DNA of 64,000 nucleotides from assembly GCA_937949545.1 (NCBI GenBank), contig CALEDR010000002.1:1-64000 (forward strand), in the 5' to 3' direction. Below, piece by piece: positions 30,273-39,327 of the stretch (position 1 is the stretch's first letter; the number at the start of each line of letters is the position of its first letter). The notes under the pieces are model-generated. The model saw only the letters and a list, made by a program, of their open reading frames with translations. It had not been told where the DNA came from and made no database searches. Source of the DNA: an uncultured Phycisphaerae bacterium. GTDB taxonomy: Bacteria > Planctomycetota > Phycisphaerae > Sedimentisphaerales > Anaerohalosphaeraceae. Both the position numbers and the translations under genes were made by a program.

Positions 30273-31850
30273 TTATTGTTCTCTCCAATAGAGGATGCGT
30301 CCGTTTTGTTCATCCCGATTGAGGATGACCTCGATGGTATATTTTTGTCCGGTGGCGTCGGAAACGGCGGTGCTTTGAATCGAAAAGACGCTGGAGCGGA
30401 CATCAACCCGATCGATGATTTGCCGGAGGACGGATTCGGTCATTCCCTCGACCTGTGCCAGGTCCTGAAGGGTTTCGAAACCGGCGGCCCGACCTTCGCG
30501 GAACGTGATGATATTTTCGGCCAGGTCCCGCTGCCCCTCAAGCAGGGCGGTCAGCACAATCAGTCCGGCGGTGTTAACGTTGACTTTGCCGGCCGTAACG
30601 GTCTGATTGCTGAAGCCGATGCGGTCGGCATTGGCCAAAACGCTCTGCCAGGAGGGGGTTGTACCGGACGTTTGCTGGCCGGAGGAGCGGGTTGAAGCGG
30701 CGGTTGTGCTGCTTTGACTGGTGCGGGAGGAGGTTCCGGATGTGCCGGAGCCGGACTGTCGGGAGGATTGCTGATTTTGGGAGCCGGCGGAGCCGGATGC
30801 AGAACCGCTCCCTGAGCCGCTTCTGCCGGATTCGGAAGAGGCGGAACCAGTGCGGCCGGAGGAACCCTGTGTTTGGCCGGAGCCGGCCGAGCTGTTTTGA
30901 CGGGAAGAACCGGATTGGCCTGACTGCCCGGACTGGCCGGATTGCCCGGATTGTCTGCCGGTTTGTCCCGAAGAGGAGCCGGAGGAGGAGCCGGACGAAC
31001 TGGAACCGGCTGAAGAGCTTCCTGTTCTGGAAGCCGTCGAAGCCGAAGAAGCAGCGGGGGACGAGGAAGTGCCTTCTGTGAGCGAAACAAGAGTCTGGAA
31101 AGGACGGTTGTTCAGAATCCACTGGGCCTCATTGCGGCTGAAGGATAAAGAGCCGGTCAGTTCATCACGCTGGGCTTCATTAATATTGATTTTTGGATTG
31201 CCCTGGCTGTCGATGTTGGGCTGGGCGGAATGGCAGGTCAGGTAGTTAACCCATCCCTCATTTTCACTCCAGGCCAGTTCGGGCGAGGAGGGACCGTAAA
31301 AGATATCTTGGGTGACCCCTTTGACGCGGAGGAGCTCCCGGATGGTCTGCAGAGAGCCGTTTCGGCAGTAATATCCGTTCGGGAGAGTCAGATAGTATCC
31401 GGACTCGGCGCCGTCCGTACGGATTTCTTCATCCGTATCCCTCCAGTCGAGGATGCTGCTGAGAATTTCCTGCGTCATATCGGGCAGATAAGCAAGAGCA
31501 GTTTCGGAGATGGAGTTGATGTTCAGCTTGGAGGATTCGTCGATGACTTTTGCGGTAAAGCGGCAGCCGTACAGCGGGACATCGACAAGGTCGGATTCGT
31601 TTTGAGCCCAGATGTCGAGTTTGGTATCGGAGGCCCGCTCGTCCGACAGGAGCAGAGCCCGGGCGGTTTCGATCCCGGCGCGGGCGGCCCAGCGGCAGCG
31701 GATGCGTTCAACCGCCAGCTGACTGATGCGGCTTTCAAGCATCGTCATTCGGGCGGTGACGACAGCGACGGTGGTCATCAGCATCACCAGCCACAGAACG
31801 ATGACCAGTGCAGAACCGTTTTTCCGGATTGTTTGGGCTTTACTGGGCAC
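30273..31850 (-). CDS. gspK: Type II secretion minor pseudopilin GspK with Ser/Gly/Gln-rich insert
   Basis: Large minor pseudopilin that caps the pseudopilus tip. The N-terminus has a hydrophobic helix at about residues 12-33 (ALVIVLWLVMLMTTVAV) as in GspK; a following helical domain contains two SAM-like segments such as KLNINSISETALAYLP and KVNVNTAGLIVLTALL. Between about 262 and 395 lies an unusual low-complexity tract of Ser, Gly, Gln and Arg with Ser-Gly-Gln triplet repeats (near 293-310 and beyond). GspK normally has a 300-340 residue body, so the 525-residue length is due mainly to this insert. No frameshift is seen across it. Confidence 0.85.
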   Translation of the reverse strand: MPSKAQTIRKNGSALVIVLWLVMLMTTVAVVTARMTMLESRISQLAVERIRCRWAARAGIETARALLLSDERASDTKLDIWAQNESDLVDVPLYGCRFTAKVIDESSKLNINSISETALAYLPDMTQEILSSILDWRDTDEEIRTDGAESGYYLTLPNGYYCRNGSLQTIRELLRVKGVTQDIFYGPSSPELAWSENEGWVNYLTCHSAQPNIDSQGNPKININEAQRDELTGSLSFSRNEAQWILNNRPFQTLVSLTEGTSSSPAASSASTASRTGSSSAGSSSSGSSSGSSSGQTGRQSGQSGQSGQSGQSGSSRQNSSAGSGQTQGSSGRTGSASSESGRSGSGSGSASGSAGSQNQQSSRQSGSGTSGTSSRTSQSSTTAASTRSSGQQTSGTTPSWQSVLANADRIGFSNQTVTAGKVNVNTAGLIVLTALLEGQRDLAENIITFREGRAAGFETLQDLAQVEGMTESVLRQIIDRVDVRSSVFSIQSTAVSDATGQKYTIEVILNRDEQNGRILYWREQ

Positions 31851-32571
31851 CGGTTTGTGTCTCTCCTGAAACGGCGGTTCCTGTTTGAGTTGTTGTTGTC
31901 GTCGTCGAGGTATTTTGTCCGAGATGGGGCTGTCCCGGGAAGAACATCCAAATGGTTTTTTGCAGGACCCGCGGCTGTTTAGCGGATGTTTGCGGTGTAT
32001 TGTTTTGCAGTTGGGAGGTGTCGGCGGCCAGCAGGTTGATTAAAACCAGCTGAGGCAGTTCGGTTTCGGTCAGCCAGTAATCCAGCCATTGGCCGCCGTC
32101 AAAGTACTGGGCCTGAAAGTCGATGATGGATTCGCTCAAAACGGTCAGAATGCCGCCGGAGGTTTCCTCCCGGTCAACTTCGACCCCGACCAGAGGGCAA
32201 ATCCGACGGACGAACAGGGTTTTGTCTTCGGACTGAAGCAGAGAGTATTCGACTTCATATAGGTCGGATTCCGGGGCATTCGGACGGGCGGGGTCGGTTT
32301 GATAGACCCGCATCCGCAGCGAAGGAGGCATTCCGATAGCGGAGTCCGCGGCAATAGCCTCAAAGATGACCTGGTCCCGAGCGACGGAAGCCAGGTCGCG
32401 TTCGAGGATTTCAGCAGCATATCGGAGGGCATCCGCGGCTTCGGATGCCTGGTCGATAGTGATCCGCGTCATACTGACAGAGCGAAGGCCCGCCACGGCG
32501 ACCAGCGCCACAAAGGCCGTCAGAACGGCGGCCAAAAGCACTTCCAATAATGTAAAGCCGCGTGTTTTCAT
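31840..32571 (-). CDS. gspJ: Type II secretion minor pseudopilin GspJ
   Basis: Prepilin-type pseudopilin. From the ATG at 32571 the protein begins MKTRGFTLLEVLLAA, the type IV prepilin cleavage site with Glu at +5, followed by a hydrophobic stem. The 24 upstream codons of the open frame have no such feature. The start overlaps gspI's stop (ATGA). The remainder is a globular domain with no recognised motif. The Gly/Thr-rich end overlaps the start of gspK by 11 bases. Confidence 0.82.
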   Translation of the reverse strand: MKTRGFTLLEVLLAAVLTAFVALVAVAGLRSVSMTRITIDQASEAADALRYAAEILERDLASVARDQVIFEAIAADSAIGMPPSLRMRVYQTDPARPNAPESDLYEVEYSLLQSEDKTLFVRRICPLVGVEVDREETSGGILTVLSESIIDFQAQYFDGGQWLDYWLTETELPQLVLINLLAADTSQLQNNTPQTSAKQPRVLQKTIWMFFPGQPHLGQNTSTTTTTTQTGTAVSGETQTGAQ

Positions 32572-33014
32572 AAGGGCGTTTGGCTCTGGGTTGTTTGCGA
32601 TTCGGTTGTTTCGGGAGTCTGCTGGGTATCGGGCGGTTCGCAAAAGCGGGTCTGACAGCGAATCGAATGAACTTTCGAACCGGACTTCCAGGAAACGACA
32701 ATTTCAACGGAATATAAATAAGGGATATCGAGTTCCTTGATTTCGGCCTGCCAGGAATAGGGTTCATCCTGAGAAAACTGCCCGGCGAATTGTCCGAGTT
32801 TCTGGAAGGCCGAAACGCCGTAGGCGTCGATGAGTTTGAGCTGCATATCAGCCAGCTCCCAGGCACGTTCGGTTTCCTGATCGAGTCGAACGGTTTGAAC
32901 ACTTCGGCTGCTCAGGGCTCCGAGGGTCATCACAGCGCCGGCCAGCAGCGAGGAGGCCAGAATCGTCTCCAGCAGGTTAAATCCCGAACGGAATGGAACG
33001 GTTTTGGCGCTCAT
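32568..33014 (-). CDS. gspI: Type II secretion minor pseudopilin GspI
   Basis: Pseudopilin with a prepilin-type motif GFNLLETILASS (about residues 11-22) and a hydrophobic stem. Glu at +5 is conserved. The C-terminal tail is Thr/Gln-rich. Overlaps gspH by four bases upstream and gspJ by four bases downstream, indicating tight coupling. Confidence 0.8.
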   Translation of the reverse strand: MSAKTVPFRSGFNLLETILASSLLAGAVMTLGALSSRSVQTVRLDQETERAWELADMQLKLIDAYGVSAFQKLGQFAGQFSQDEPYSWQAEIKELDIPYLYSVEIVVSWKSGSKVHSIRCQTRFCEPPDTQQTPETTESQTTQSQTPL

Positions 33015-33553
33015 TGGACAGCGGTTTGCTCCTCATCTAAATCCACACGGTCCAGCAGAAGGGTTGTCAGCTCGCCGGAGGTGACTTTGACGCGTCCGGT
33101 GATCTGATGGATGGTGACGGCGGCCCGATTTTTTCCGTCTGACAGCTGAATGACGGCGGTTTTCGCGGAACCATTCGACTGAAATTCGATTTTGAGGGAA
33201 TCGCTCGGCTCGTCGCTGAGAATCAGAATTTGTTCGAATGCGACGGCGCTGGGCAGCTGGACGGATTTTATCGGGGCTGATGCGGACGGATTCTCCTGCG
33301 ATGCGGAGGGCAGCACGGAGACTTTTTTGCTCTCGCGGTCGAGAATAAGCCGATAGGGCTGTCCGGACTGGACGGCCTGGATGCGGGCGGCCTTGGCGGT
33401 TAAGGCAATCTGCTGGGCCGCCTGAAGAAGTCTGGTTTTGGACTGATTGCGGAGCATCAGGGCGGTGCTTGCCATGGCCGCGGCGGCAATGACCGCTGCG
33501 ACGGCCAGCAGCTCAACCAGGGTAAAACCATTTTGCTGAACCGTTTTTTTCAT
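33011..33553 (-). CDS. gspH: Type II secretion minor pseudopilin GspH
   Basis: Pseudopilin of 180 residues. The prepilin cleavage site NGFTLVELLAVAAVIAAAA is at about 8-26. The rest is a beta-rich globular domain with Lys/Ser-rich loops (residues about 80-110). It starts three bases after gspG and overlaps gspI. Assigned by order (G-H-I-J-K) and the N-terminus. Confidence 0.78.
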   Translation of the reverse strand: MKKTVQQNGFTLVELLAVAAVIAAAAMASTALMLRNQSKTRLLQAAQQIALTAKAARIQAVQSGQPYRLILDRESKKVSVLPSASQENPSASAPIKSVQLPSAVAFEQILILSDEPSDSLKIEFQSNGSAKTAVIQLSDGKNRAAVTIHQITGRVKVTSGELTTLLLDRVDLDEEQTAVQ

Positions 33554-33556
33554 TGT

Positions 33557-33976
33557 TTAGTCATTCACAATATCTGCATTCTCGCCCTCTCCGCCTTCCA
33601 CGCCGTCGGCGCCGAGGGATACGAGGTCGTAGCTGCCGACATTAATGGTGCCCGGTTCGATGTAGAGATAAGGGCGTCCCCATGGGTCGAGGATTTCAGA
33701 TTGTTTGAGGTAAGGTCCGGCCCATTTGTCTTCCACATCCCGCGGCGCGGTCAGAAGGGCTTCTAATCCTTCGCTGCCGGTCGGCAGGCGTCCGCAGTCG
33801 TACTGAAACTGGGCGATGGCCTGTTCGACAATGGCCATTTTCCCGCGGGCAATGTCCTGTTTGGCTTTGCCCAGACCCCGAAAGGCCCGCGGGACGACGA
33901 AGACCGCCAGCAGAGCGATAATCATCGCCACGGCCAGCAGCTCAATAATAGTAAATGCTTTTCGTTTTCGATTCAT
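33557..33976 (-). CDS. gspG: Major pseudopilin GspG
   Basis: Main pseudopilus subunit. From the ATG at 33976 the protein starts MNRKRKAFTIIELLAV, with Glu at +5 of the mature N-terminus, and has the GspG signature PTGSEGLEALL and WAGPYLKQSEILDPWGRPYLY. A nearby ATG at 34003 is a possible start; AGGA upstream of 33976 at ten bases favours the shorter one. The C-terminus has SLGADGVEGGEGENADI, the calcium-binding loop of GspG. The 139-residue length is typical. It directly follows gspF. Confidence 0.93.
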   Translation of the reverse strand: MNRKRKAFTIIELLAVAMIIALLAVFVVPRAFRGLGKAKQDIARGKMAIVEQAIAQFQYDCGRLPTGSEGLEALLTAPRDVEDKWAGPYLKQSEILDPWGRPYLYIEPGTINVGSYDLVSLGADGVEGGEGENADIVND

Positions 33977-34005
33977 CTTTTTGGGTTCCTTTCCATGTTT
34001 CATCG

Positions 34006-35244
34006 CTAACGGCTGAAGACGCTTAAATCCATTCCGATGACGGGCAGCAGGGTGGCGGCGATGAGGAAAAAGATGACGGCGGCCAGCATCAGAATCAGCA
34101 GAGCCGGCACGAGAGACATATACCGCTGCAGGGTGGAATCGGCCTGTTCATCGAAGGTATCGGCAGCCTGCAGGAGCATTTCATCAAGTTTGCCGGTTTG
34201 TTCACCGATGGAGACGATTTGAACCAGCAGGGGATCGAAAAGCCCCGACTGGCCAAGGGGACGCGCCAGGTCGCTGCCGGCTTTGACCTCCTCGCAGACA
34301 TGGTCAATTTGCCTTGCGAGGACTTCGTTGCCGAGGGTATCGCGGACAACGTGAAGGGCTTCGAGAATTGGAATGCCGCATTTGGTCAAAGAGCCGAGGG
34401 TGCGGGCAAATCGGCCTACAGAGAGGGTTCGAAGGACCGGTCCCAGCAACGGAACCTGCAGTTTGAATGCATCCCATCGGAGCAGGCCGTCGTCTGTGCG
34501 TTTCCAGCGGAGGAACGCATAAAGAGACGCGGTCAGCCCGGCGGCCAGGAGCCAGCCGTAGTAAAGCAGAAAACGACTGGTGCCCATTAGCATTCGAGTC
34601 GGCAGCGGCAGCGCCGACGGTTCTGTGCCGAGGGCTTCAATCAGCTGCGGAAGAATCCAAACCAGGATTACGATGATGGAAATCAGTCCGACCGTTAGAA
34701 CGAAAATCGGATAGGCCGAGGCGTTTTTGAAGCTGGACTGGATTTTGTGTTCACGGGAGAGCAGACGGACCAGCTGCTGCATGGTTTCTTCGAGGATGCC
34801 GCCGGTTTCGCCGACCTGGACCATGGAACGGTAGAGGGCGGGGAAGACGGCGGGATATTCGGCCATGGCTTCAGACAGCGAGCGTCCGGAGCGGACGGCC
34901 TGGGCCAGCTGCTCAAGAATCCGCCGGATGGGCAGTTTGTTTTGCTGCTGGGCGACGATTTCGAGGGTCTGGAGAATCGGCAGTCCGGCCCGCAGAGCCG
35001 TGGTGATTTGTTCAGTGACCAGAAGGATGTCTCGGCTGCTGATTCGTCCGGAGATAAAAAGAGACGGGCTTTCCTGGATGGAAAGCGCCTGAGGGACTGC
35101 ACCCGGTACGGCTTCCTGGATTTCAAGGGCGAACTGTCCCCGCTGGGCCAGCAGCGAGACCGCACTTTTTCTGTCCACGGCTTCAATGATGCCGGCGGCT
35201 GGTTTTCCGTCTCTGGATACTGCTTTGTACGAAAACCGAATCAT
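34006..35244 (-). CDS. gspF: Type II secretion inner-membrane platform protein GspF
   Basis: Polytopic inner-membrane protein at the base of the pseudopilus, contacting GspE and GspL. Family features: two T2SSF domains with the repeats LARPLGQSGLFDPLLVQIVSIGEQTG and FPALYRSMVQVGETGGILEETM, and transmembrane helices at about residues 170-190, 222-240 and 380-402. The 412-residue length is standard. It lies 18 bases downstream of gspE. Confidence 0.92.
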   Translation of the reverse strand: MIRFSYKAVSRDGKPAAGIIEAVDRKSAVSLLAQRGQFALEIQEAVPGAVPQALSIQESPSLFISGRISSRDILLVTEQITTALRAGLPILQTLEIVAQQQNKLPIRRILEQLAQAVRSGRSLSEAMAEYPAVFPALYRSMVQVGETGGILEETMQQLVRLLSREHKIQSSFKNASAYPIFVLTVGLISIIVILVWILPQLIEALGTEPSALPLPTRMLMGTSRFLLYYGWLLAAGLTASLYAFLRWKRTDDGLLRWDAFKLQVPLLGPVLRTLSVGRFARTLGSLTKCGIPILEALHVVRDTLGNEVLARQIDHVCEEVKAGSDLARPLGQSGLFDPLLVQIVSIGEQTGKLDEMLLQAADTFDEQADSTLQRYMSLVPALLILMLAAVIFFLIAATLLPVIGMDLSVFSR

Positions 35245-35262
35245 CCGAAGGTTCCTGTTTTT

Positions 35263-37005
35263 TTATGAAGTCTCTGCCGGGGCGGCAGTGCCGGTTTCGG
35301 TGCGGTCTTCCTCCTCCATTCCCTGAGTGACGCGCAGGACTTCTTCCGGTGTCGTGATGCCCCTGAGAATTTTCTGGATTCCGTCGTGACGCATAGAGGT
35401 ATGGTCCTCGGGTGCGGCCTGGAGGATTTGGTCGGTTGTGGGCCGCTGAGCAATAAGTTTTCGCAGGGGTTCCGTGATGCGCAGCAGTTCAAAGATTCCG
35501 ATTCGGCCCTTCATTCCGGTCTGGCTGCACTCTTCACAGCCGCGTCCGTGGTAAAGAACGGCGTCAGGCCTGATGGAGATGGAGTTGGTGAGTGTTTCGA
35601 GCAGATGCGGGTCGGGGCTATAGCGTTCTTTGCAGAAGGGGCAAATCTTCCGCACGAGCCGCTGGGCCAGAACGCCTTCGAGAGAGCTGGCCAGCAGAAA
35701 GGGCTCCACTCCCATATCAATCAGACGGGTGACGGCTCCGGCGGCGTCGTTGGTGTGAAGCGTGGAGAAGACCAAATGGCCGGTGAGGGCGGCCCGAATG
35801 GCGATGTCGGCGGTTTCCCGGTCGCGGATTTCGCCGACCATGATGATGTTCGGGTCCTGACGGAGGATATGGCGAAGCCCCCGGCTGAAGGTCAGTCCGC
35901 GGCGGGGGTTGACCGGCATTTGGATGATGCCTTCCAGCTGATATTCCACGGGGTCTTCAATGGTAATAATTTTCAGACTCGGGTTGTAGATTTTATTGAG
36001 GGCGGCATAGAGCGTAGTAGTTTTGCCGCTGCCCGTTGGGCCGGTAACCAGCACAATGCCGTGGGCCTTGGAAAGACAATGGCTGAATCCCTTGAGGGTG
36101 TTTTTGTCCATCCCGAGGTCTTCGAGGGCAATCAGGGCGGTGCTTCGGTCCAGCAGACGCATGACGACGGATTCACCGAAGATGCTGGGGACGGTGGAAA
36201 CTCGGATGTCGATTTTGCCGCGTGCGGTCGGAAACTCGATATGTCCGTCTTGGGGGATAAAGCGTTCGGCGATGTTCATATTGGCCATGATTTTGATGCG
36301 GGAGAGAATGGCGGCCTGAAGCCGTTTGGGAGAGGCGGATTTTTCGATGAGCATTCCATCGATGCGGTATTTGATTTTGACGGAGTTTTCGAACGGCTCA
36401 ATGTGAATATCGCTGGCGCGTGCCTCAATGGCTTCGAGGATAATCAGATTAACCAGGTTTACCAGGGAAGGTTCGCGGGCCAGTTCGTGGAGTTTGGCGG
36501 GTGTCAGTTCCCCATTGGTTTCGATTTCGGCGGCAGAGCCCTTGTCTGCGGGGGCCAGGTCTTTGAGCATCCGTGCAACGTTGCTGCCGTAATATTTCAG
36601 AATGGCCTTTTCCAGCTCCATCGGGCTGCTGTAGCAGCGGCTGATGCTGCATCCGGTAACCAGCCGAAGATTTTGGAGGGCTTCAGCATTGAAGGGGTCG
36701 GCCATTGCTACGGTCAGTCGGCCGTTGGTTTGTTCAAGAGGAAGGACGTTGTACTGAGTGACTATTTCCGGAGGTATTTTCTGTAGAACATCCGATTTTA
36801 TCGTAATGTCTTCCAGATTCTTTTTCGGAATGCCAACTTGTTCGACAAGGCATTCGATGAGCTGCCGGCTCGTGATGGTTCCCGATTCAAGGAGAATCTG
36901 GCCGATTTTTTTTCGAGAGCGTTTTTGAGCCTCGAGGGCGGCAGCCAGTTGTGAATCGTTTATAAGTCCTTGCTGACAAAGAAGTTGTCCAATTTTTACT
37001 TTCAC
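35263..37005 (-). CDS. gspE: Type II secretion ATPase GspE
   Basis: Hexameric ATPase that drives pseudopilus assembly. A T2SSE_N domain (residues about 1-150, beginning IGQLLCQQGLINDSQL) precedes the core with Walker A GPTGSGKTTTLYAA at about 320, the Asp box, Walker B region NIIMVGEIRDRETADI and His box TGHLVFSTLH. The four-Cys zinc loop CPFCKERY...CEECSQTG is present. The start is a GTG preceded by a weak AGGGA. It is the first gene of the operon. Length 580 is normal. Confidence 0.95.
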   Translation of the reverse strand: MKVKIGQLLCQQGLINDSQLAAALEAQKRSRKKIGQILLESGTITSRQLIECLVEQVGIPKKNLEDITIKSDVLQKIPPEIVTQYNVLPLEQTNGRLTVAMADPFNAEALQNLRLVTGCSISRCYSSPMELEKAILKYYGSNVARMLKDLAPADKGSAAEIETNGELTPAKLHELAREPSLVNLVNLIILEAIEARASDIHIEPFENSVKIKYRIDGMLIEKSASPKRLQAAILSRIKIMANMNIAERFIPQDGHIEFPTARGKIDIRVSTVPSIFGESVVMRLLDRSTALIALEDLGMDKNTLKGFSHCLSKAHGIVLVTGPTGSGKTTTLYAALNKIYNPSLKIITIEDPVEYQLEGIIQMPVNPRRGLTFSRGLRHILRQDPNIIMVGEIRDRETADIAIRAALTGHLVFSTLHTNDAAGAVTRLIDMGVEPFLLASSLEGVLAQRLVRKICPFCKERYSPDPHLLETLTNSISIRPDAVLYHGRGCEECSQTGMKGRIGIFELLRITEPLRKLIAQRPTTDQILQAAPEDHTSMRHDGIQKILRGITTPEEVLRVTQGMEEEDRTETGTAAPAETS

Positions 37006-37007
37006 GT

Positions 37008-37187
37008 TTATTCCCTGCTTACCTGTCTAAAATTTGTTCGTTTTTTCAGTTTGTACAGGGTAGACAAGGTTTGGCAGAAGCCCTGTTCCGGAAAGATAGA
37101 CGTATGAAAGTTTGGGTTTGTTTCGAAAACTGAAATTTTTAAGCGGTTTTTGAAATGATTTTTTAAGTCTTTAAGAAAAATTGGGTT
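37008..37187. other. Leader and promoter region of the T2SS operon
   Basis: About 180 bases before gspE. It is AT-rich, with T/A tracts. A short inverted sequence cctgtac/gtacagg occurs near 37055. I cannot define a -35/-10 pair with confidence, and I see no gene; the ORF reading through the region is unsupported. Confidence 0.4.
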
Positions 37188-37227
37188 AAAAAAACGAATA
37201 TAGCCGAGTGTCCGGGGACACTCGGCC
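37188..37227 (-). terminator. Intrinsic terminator after the first PEP-CTERM gene
   Basis: On the minus strand an 11-base-pair stem (37203-37213 with 37216-37226) is followed by an A/T step and a run of seven T (plus-strand A at 37188-37194). It separates the PEP-CTERM gene from the secretion operon. Confidence 0.8.
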
Positions 37228-37330
37228 ATATTCACAACACCTCCTCCAGTGCCAACGAACGTGTGTCTTTTCCTAACGTTCCAGTGTAGAACGTATCATA
37301 AGTTCGTTGTTTGCTTCCTCGCCTGCAGGT

Positions 37331-37957
37331 CTATCCTGAAACGCGTTTGAATCGAAGCAGAACAGTCCCGGCAGCTAACAGGCACACTGTTGTTGGTTCT
37401 GGAATCGGATTATCGCCCGGTACCGGGAAATCATCGGATTCATCCGGCACGGGAAATGGGTCATTGTTTTCATCCGGCAGGTCGGGCCACGTGAAGGAGG
37501 CGTATTCCATGTCCGGATAATGGGCCATCATGGAGACGCCGTTTCCGATGGGCTGTGCGGAACCGATGGCCTCGCCCAGCGGAGCACCTTTCTGCAGGCC
37601 GCTCCGTTCGAGGGGAATTTCGAAGTCCTCTCGTTCATAGACGGCGATGACGATTTTCGGGGCATCCACCCGCATCTGCGTGACCATGCTGGCCGGGTCG
37701 TTTACGTCGCCGAGCCAGTAGAGGAAACGAAAGCCCGGTTTGGGCATGGCGGTCAGCGTGACCGTAGCGCCGACGGCCATTTTGTGAATGCCCAAACCGG
37801 GGTTAATCGTTCCTGCATGAACCGGAGTTTGTTCAATCAGCACGGCATAGCCGTTTTCATCCGTGGAGGCGAACCCGGCCGCTGTTGTCAGCAGCAGGGC
37901 CGCTGCAATCAGTCCCTTTATCCCTCGATTGAATGTTGTCTTGGACATTTCGGACAT
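37331..37957 (-). CDS. PEP-CTERM sorting-domain protein 1
   Basis: Exported protein anchored or processed by an exosortase system. From the ATG at 37957 a signal peptide follows (about residues 14-31, LIAAALLLTTAAGFAS); the ribosome site GGGGAG lies 6 bases upstream, better than for the first ATG in the frame (38002). The C-terminus has NPIPEPTTVCLLAAGTVL and a basic end, which is the PEP-CTERM signal. The body contains a TMPKPGFRFLYWLGDV stretch resembling InlB B-repeat/bacterial repeat (Flg_new-like) sequence. The biological role is unknown. No exosortase lies in this window. Confidence 0.85.
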   Translation of the reverse strand: MSEMSKTTFNRGIKGLIAAALLLTTAAGFASTDENGYAVLIEQTPVHAGTINPGLGIHKMAVGATVTLTAMPKPGFRFLYWLGDVNDPASMVTQMRVDAPKIVIAVYEREDFEIPLERSGLQKGAPLGEAIGSAQPIGNGVSMMAHYPDMEYASFTWPDLPDENNDPFPVPDESDDFPVPGDNPIPEPTTVCLLAAGTVLLRFKRVSG

Positions 37958-38011
37958 TTGGGTCTCCCCAGCCGATTGTGAGTTTGGAACATTCGTTGGC
38001 ATTTGTCGGGA

Positions 38012-38665
38012 TTAACGGGCTTTTCGGATTACGGAGCCGGCCAGTCCGATTCCGAGGAGCAGCAGCGTGGCCGGTTCGGGAATCGGATTGCCGTTGTCTT
38101 CCTCGCCAGGGACGGGAATATCCCCGTTGTTCGGCGGGAAGAGGTCATAGGTTCCGACCTTAATCGGGCTGTTGCTGCGAACCAGGAGGAATACGGAGTT
38201 TTGTCCGGCCAGAATGTTCGGCCCTTCGAACAGCCAGTTGCCTTCGGTCCGGCTGACATTGAAGAAGGCCGATGTGGCATTCACACCGGATACGGAACTG
38301 TCCGTGCCGATATAACTGTTAGGATTGTCGGCGGGAATAGCCCCGTCGCCAATCTGCTTAATCACAAACGCGGTCAGAGCGGCATTGGAACTTCCGGAGT
38401 TGTGGAAGATTTGGTACGCATAGATGTAGCGTCCGGTTCCGGGGGCGGTTCCTGTGAATTCGCCCGGATAAGCGGAGGTGTCGTACACGGCGAATTCAAT
38501 GCGTCCGCTGAGGACCTGACCGTTTCCGAGATTGACGTTGTAGTACGTTTTCCCGGAATAATAGGAACTTTCCGGCAGGTAGGTGAGAGCTGCCTGCGCC
38601 GCCGGGATGGCGGCAAGCGCCGTACAGATTAACAGCCACAGGTGAATCTTTCTGATTTGGGTCAT
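38012..38665 (-). CDS. PEP-CTERM sorting-domain protein 2
   Basis: A 217-residue exported protein. Signal peptide at about 6-26 (LWLLICTALAAIPAAQA), a beta-rich body and a C-terminal NPIPEPATLLLLGIGLAG followed by Arg/Lys: the PEP-CTERM anchor. GAGGAGG occurs upstream of the ATG. Same gene architecture as its neighbours on each side, but the bodies do not share obvious sequence. Confidence 0.88.
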   Translation of the reverse strand: MTQIRKIHLWLLICTALAAIPAAQAALTYLPESSYYSGKTYYNVNLGNGQVLSGRIEFAVYDTSAYPGEFTGTAPGTGRYIYAYQIFHNSGSSNAALTAFVIKQIGDGAIPADNPNSYIGTDSSVSGVNATSAFFNVSRTEGNWLFEGPNILAGQNSVFLLVRSNSPIKVGTYDLFPPNNGDIPVPGEEDNGNPIPEPATLLLLGIGLAGSVIRKAR

Positions 38666-38724
38666 ATCAATGACCTCCTCACGGTTAAAGTGGAAGTTGC
38701 TTCCTCAAAGCAGTCATTTCCCAT

Positions 38725-39327
38725 TCAGCTTTTTCTCTTCTGAGAAAAACGGCTCAGCAGGCCCCCGACAGTCAAGAGCAGCATAGTCGCCGGTTCCGGG
38801 ATGTTCGGTGTGAGCACCTTGCCGACCAGGAAATTGTATTGACCTGCTGTAATACCGGCTAAAGAGCCGTCTGCTTCGGTGGGGCCTTGGGGACTGATGA
38901 ACCACAGCGTTGCGGAGGTATCACCCGGTTTGAGGGGGTTCTTGAAGAACGCCTCAATGCTTTTAATTTTGCTTTCATCGGGGTCATTGACCGGTTCCCA
39001 GACCAACGGAGTTTTTCCATCTACATCCCACCCATAAGCGAGAATCTCCACGTCCGGTAAAATCTCAACGGAGAAAAAGCTGAGATTGACCTGTGCTTTG
39101 GAGATTAAGTAGGTGTAGATGTAATTGCCTCGGTAGTTGTGTTCTTCGCCGGCCAGATAAACCCGGCTGAGTACCTCGGCGGATCCTGTGCCTGTACCCG
39201 GCTCAAAGGTGTCGCTTAGAGAAGCATAGAGGGTGCTTCCGTCGGTGATCCCTGCGAAAGCGATGGGTGAAACCAGCAACGCCAGAAGGATGATCCAGCA
39301 TTGCCTTTGAATCGGTTTCATGTTCAT
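38725..39327 (-). CDS. PEP-CTERM sorting-domain protein 3
   Basis: A 200-residue exported protein with signal peptide MKPIQRQCWIILLALLVSPIAFAG and a C-terminal PNIPEPATMLLLTVGGLLS followed by a basic tail. Its middle is beta-rich with no known motif. The start could be the second ATG at 39321; either leaves the signal peptide intact. First of three consecutive PEP-CTERM genes. The loci may be secreted and attached through an exosortase/T2SS-related route. Confidence 0.85.
   Translation of the reverse strand: MNMKPIQRQCWIILLALLVSPIAFAGITDGSTLYASLSDTFEPGTGTGSAEVLSRVYLAGEEHNYRGNYIYTYLISKAQVNLSFFSVEILPDVEILAYGWDVDGKTPLVWEPVNDPDESKIKSIEAFFKNPLKPGDTSATLWFISPQGPTEADGSLAGITAGQYNFLVGKVLTPNIPEPATMLLLTVGGLLSRFSQKRKS

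Noticed and set aside
30273-31850. CRISPR-like repeat array in the Ser/Gly/Gln tract
   Set aside because: The repeats are short codon triplets inside an intact GspK frame; there are no regular spacers.
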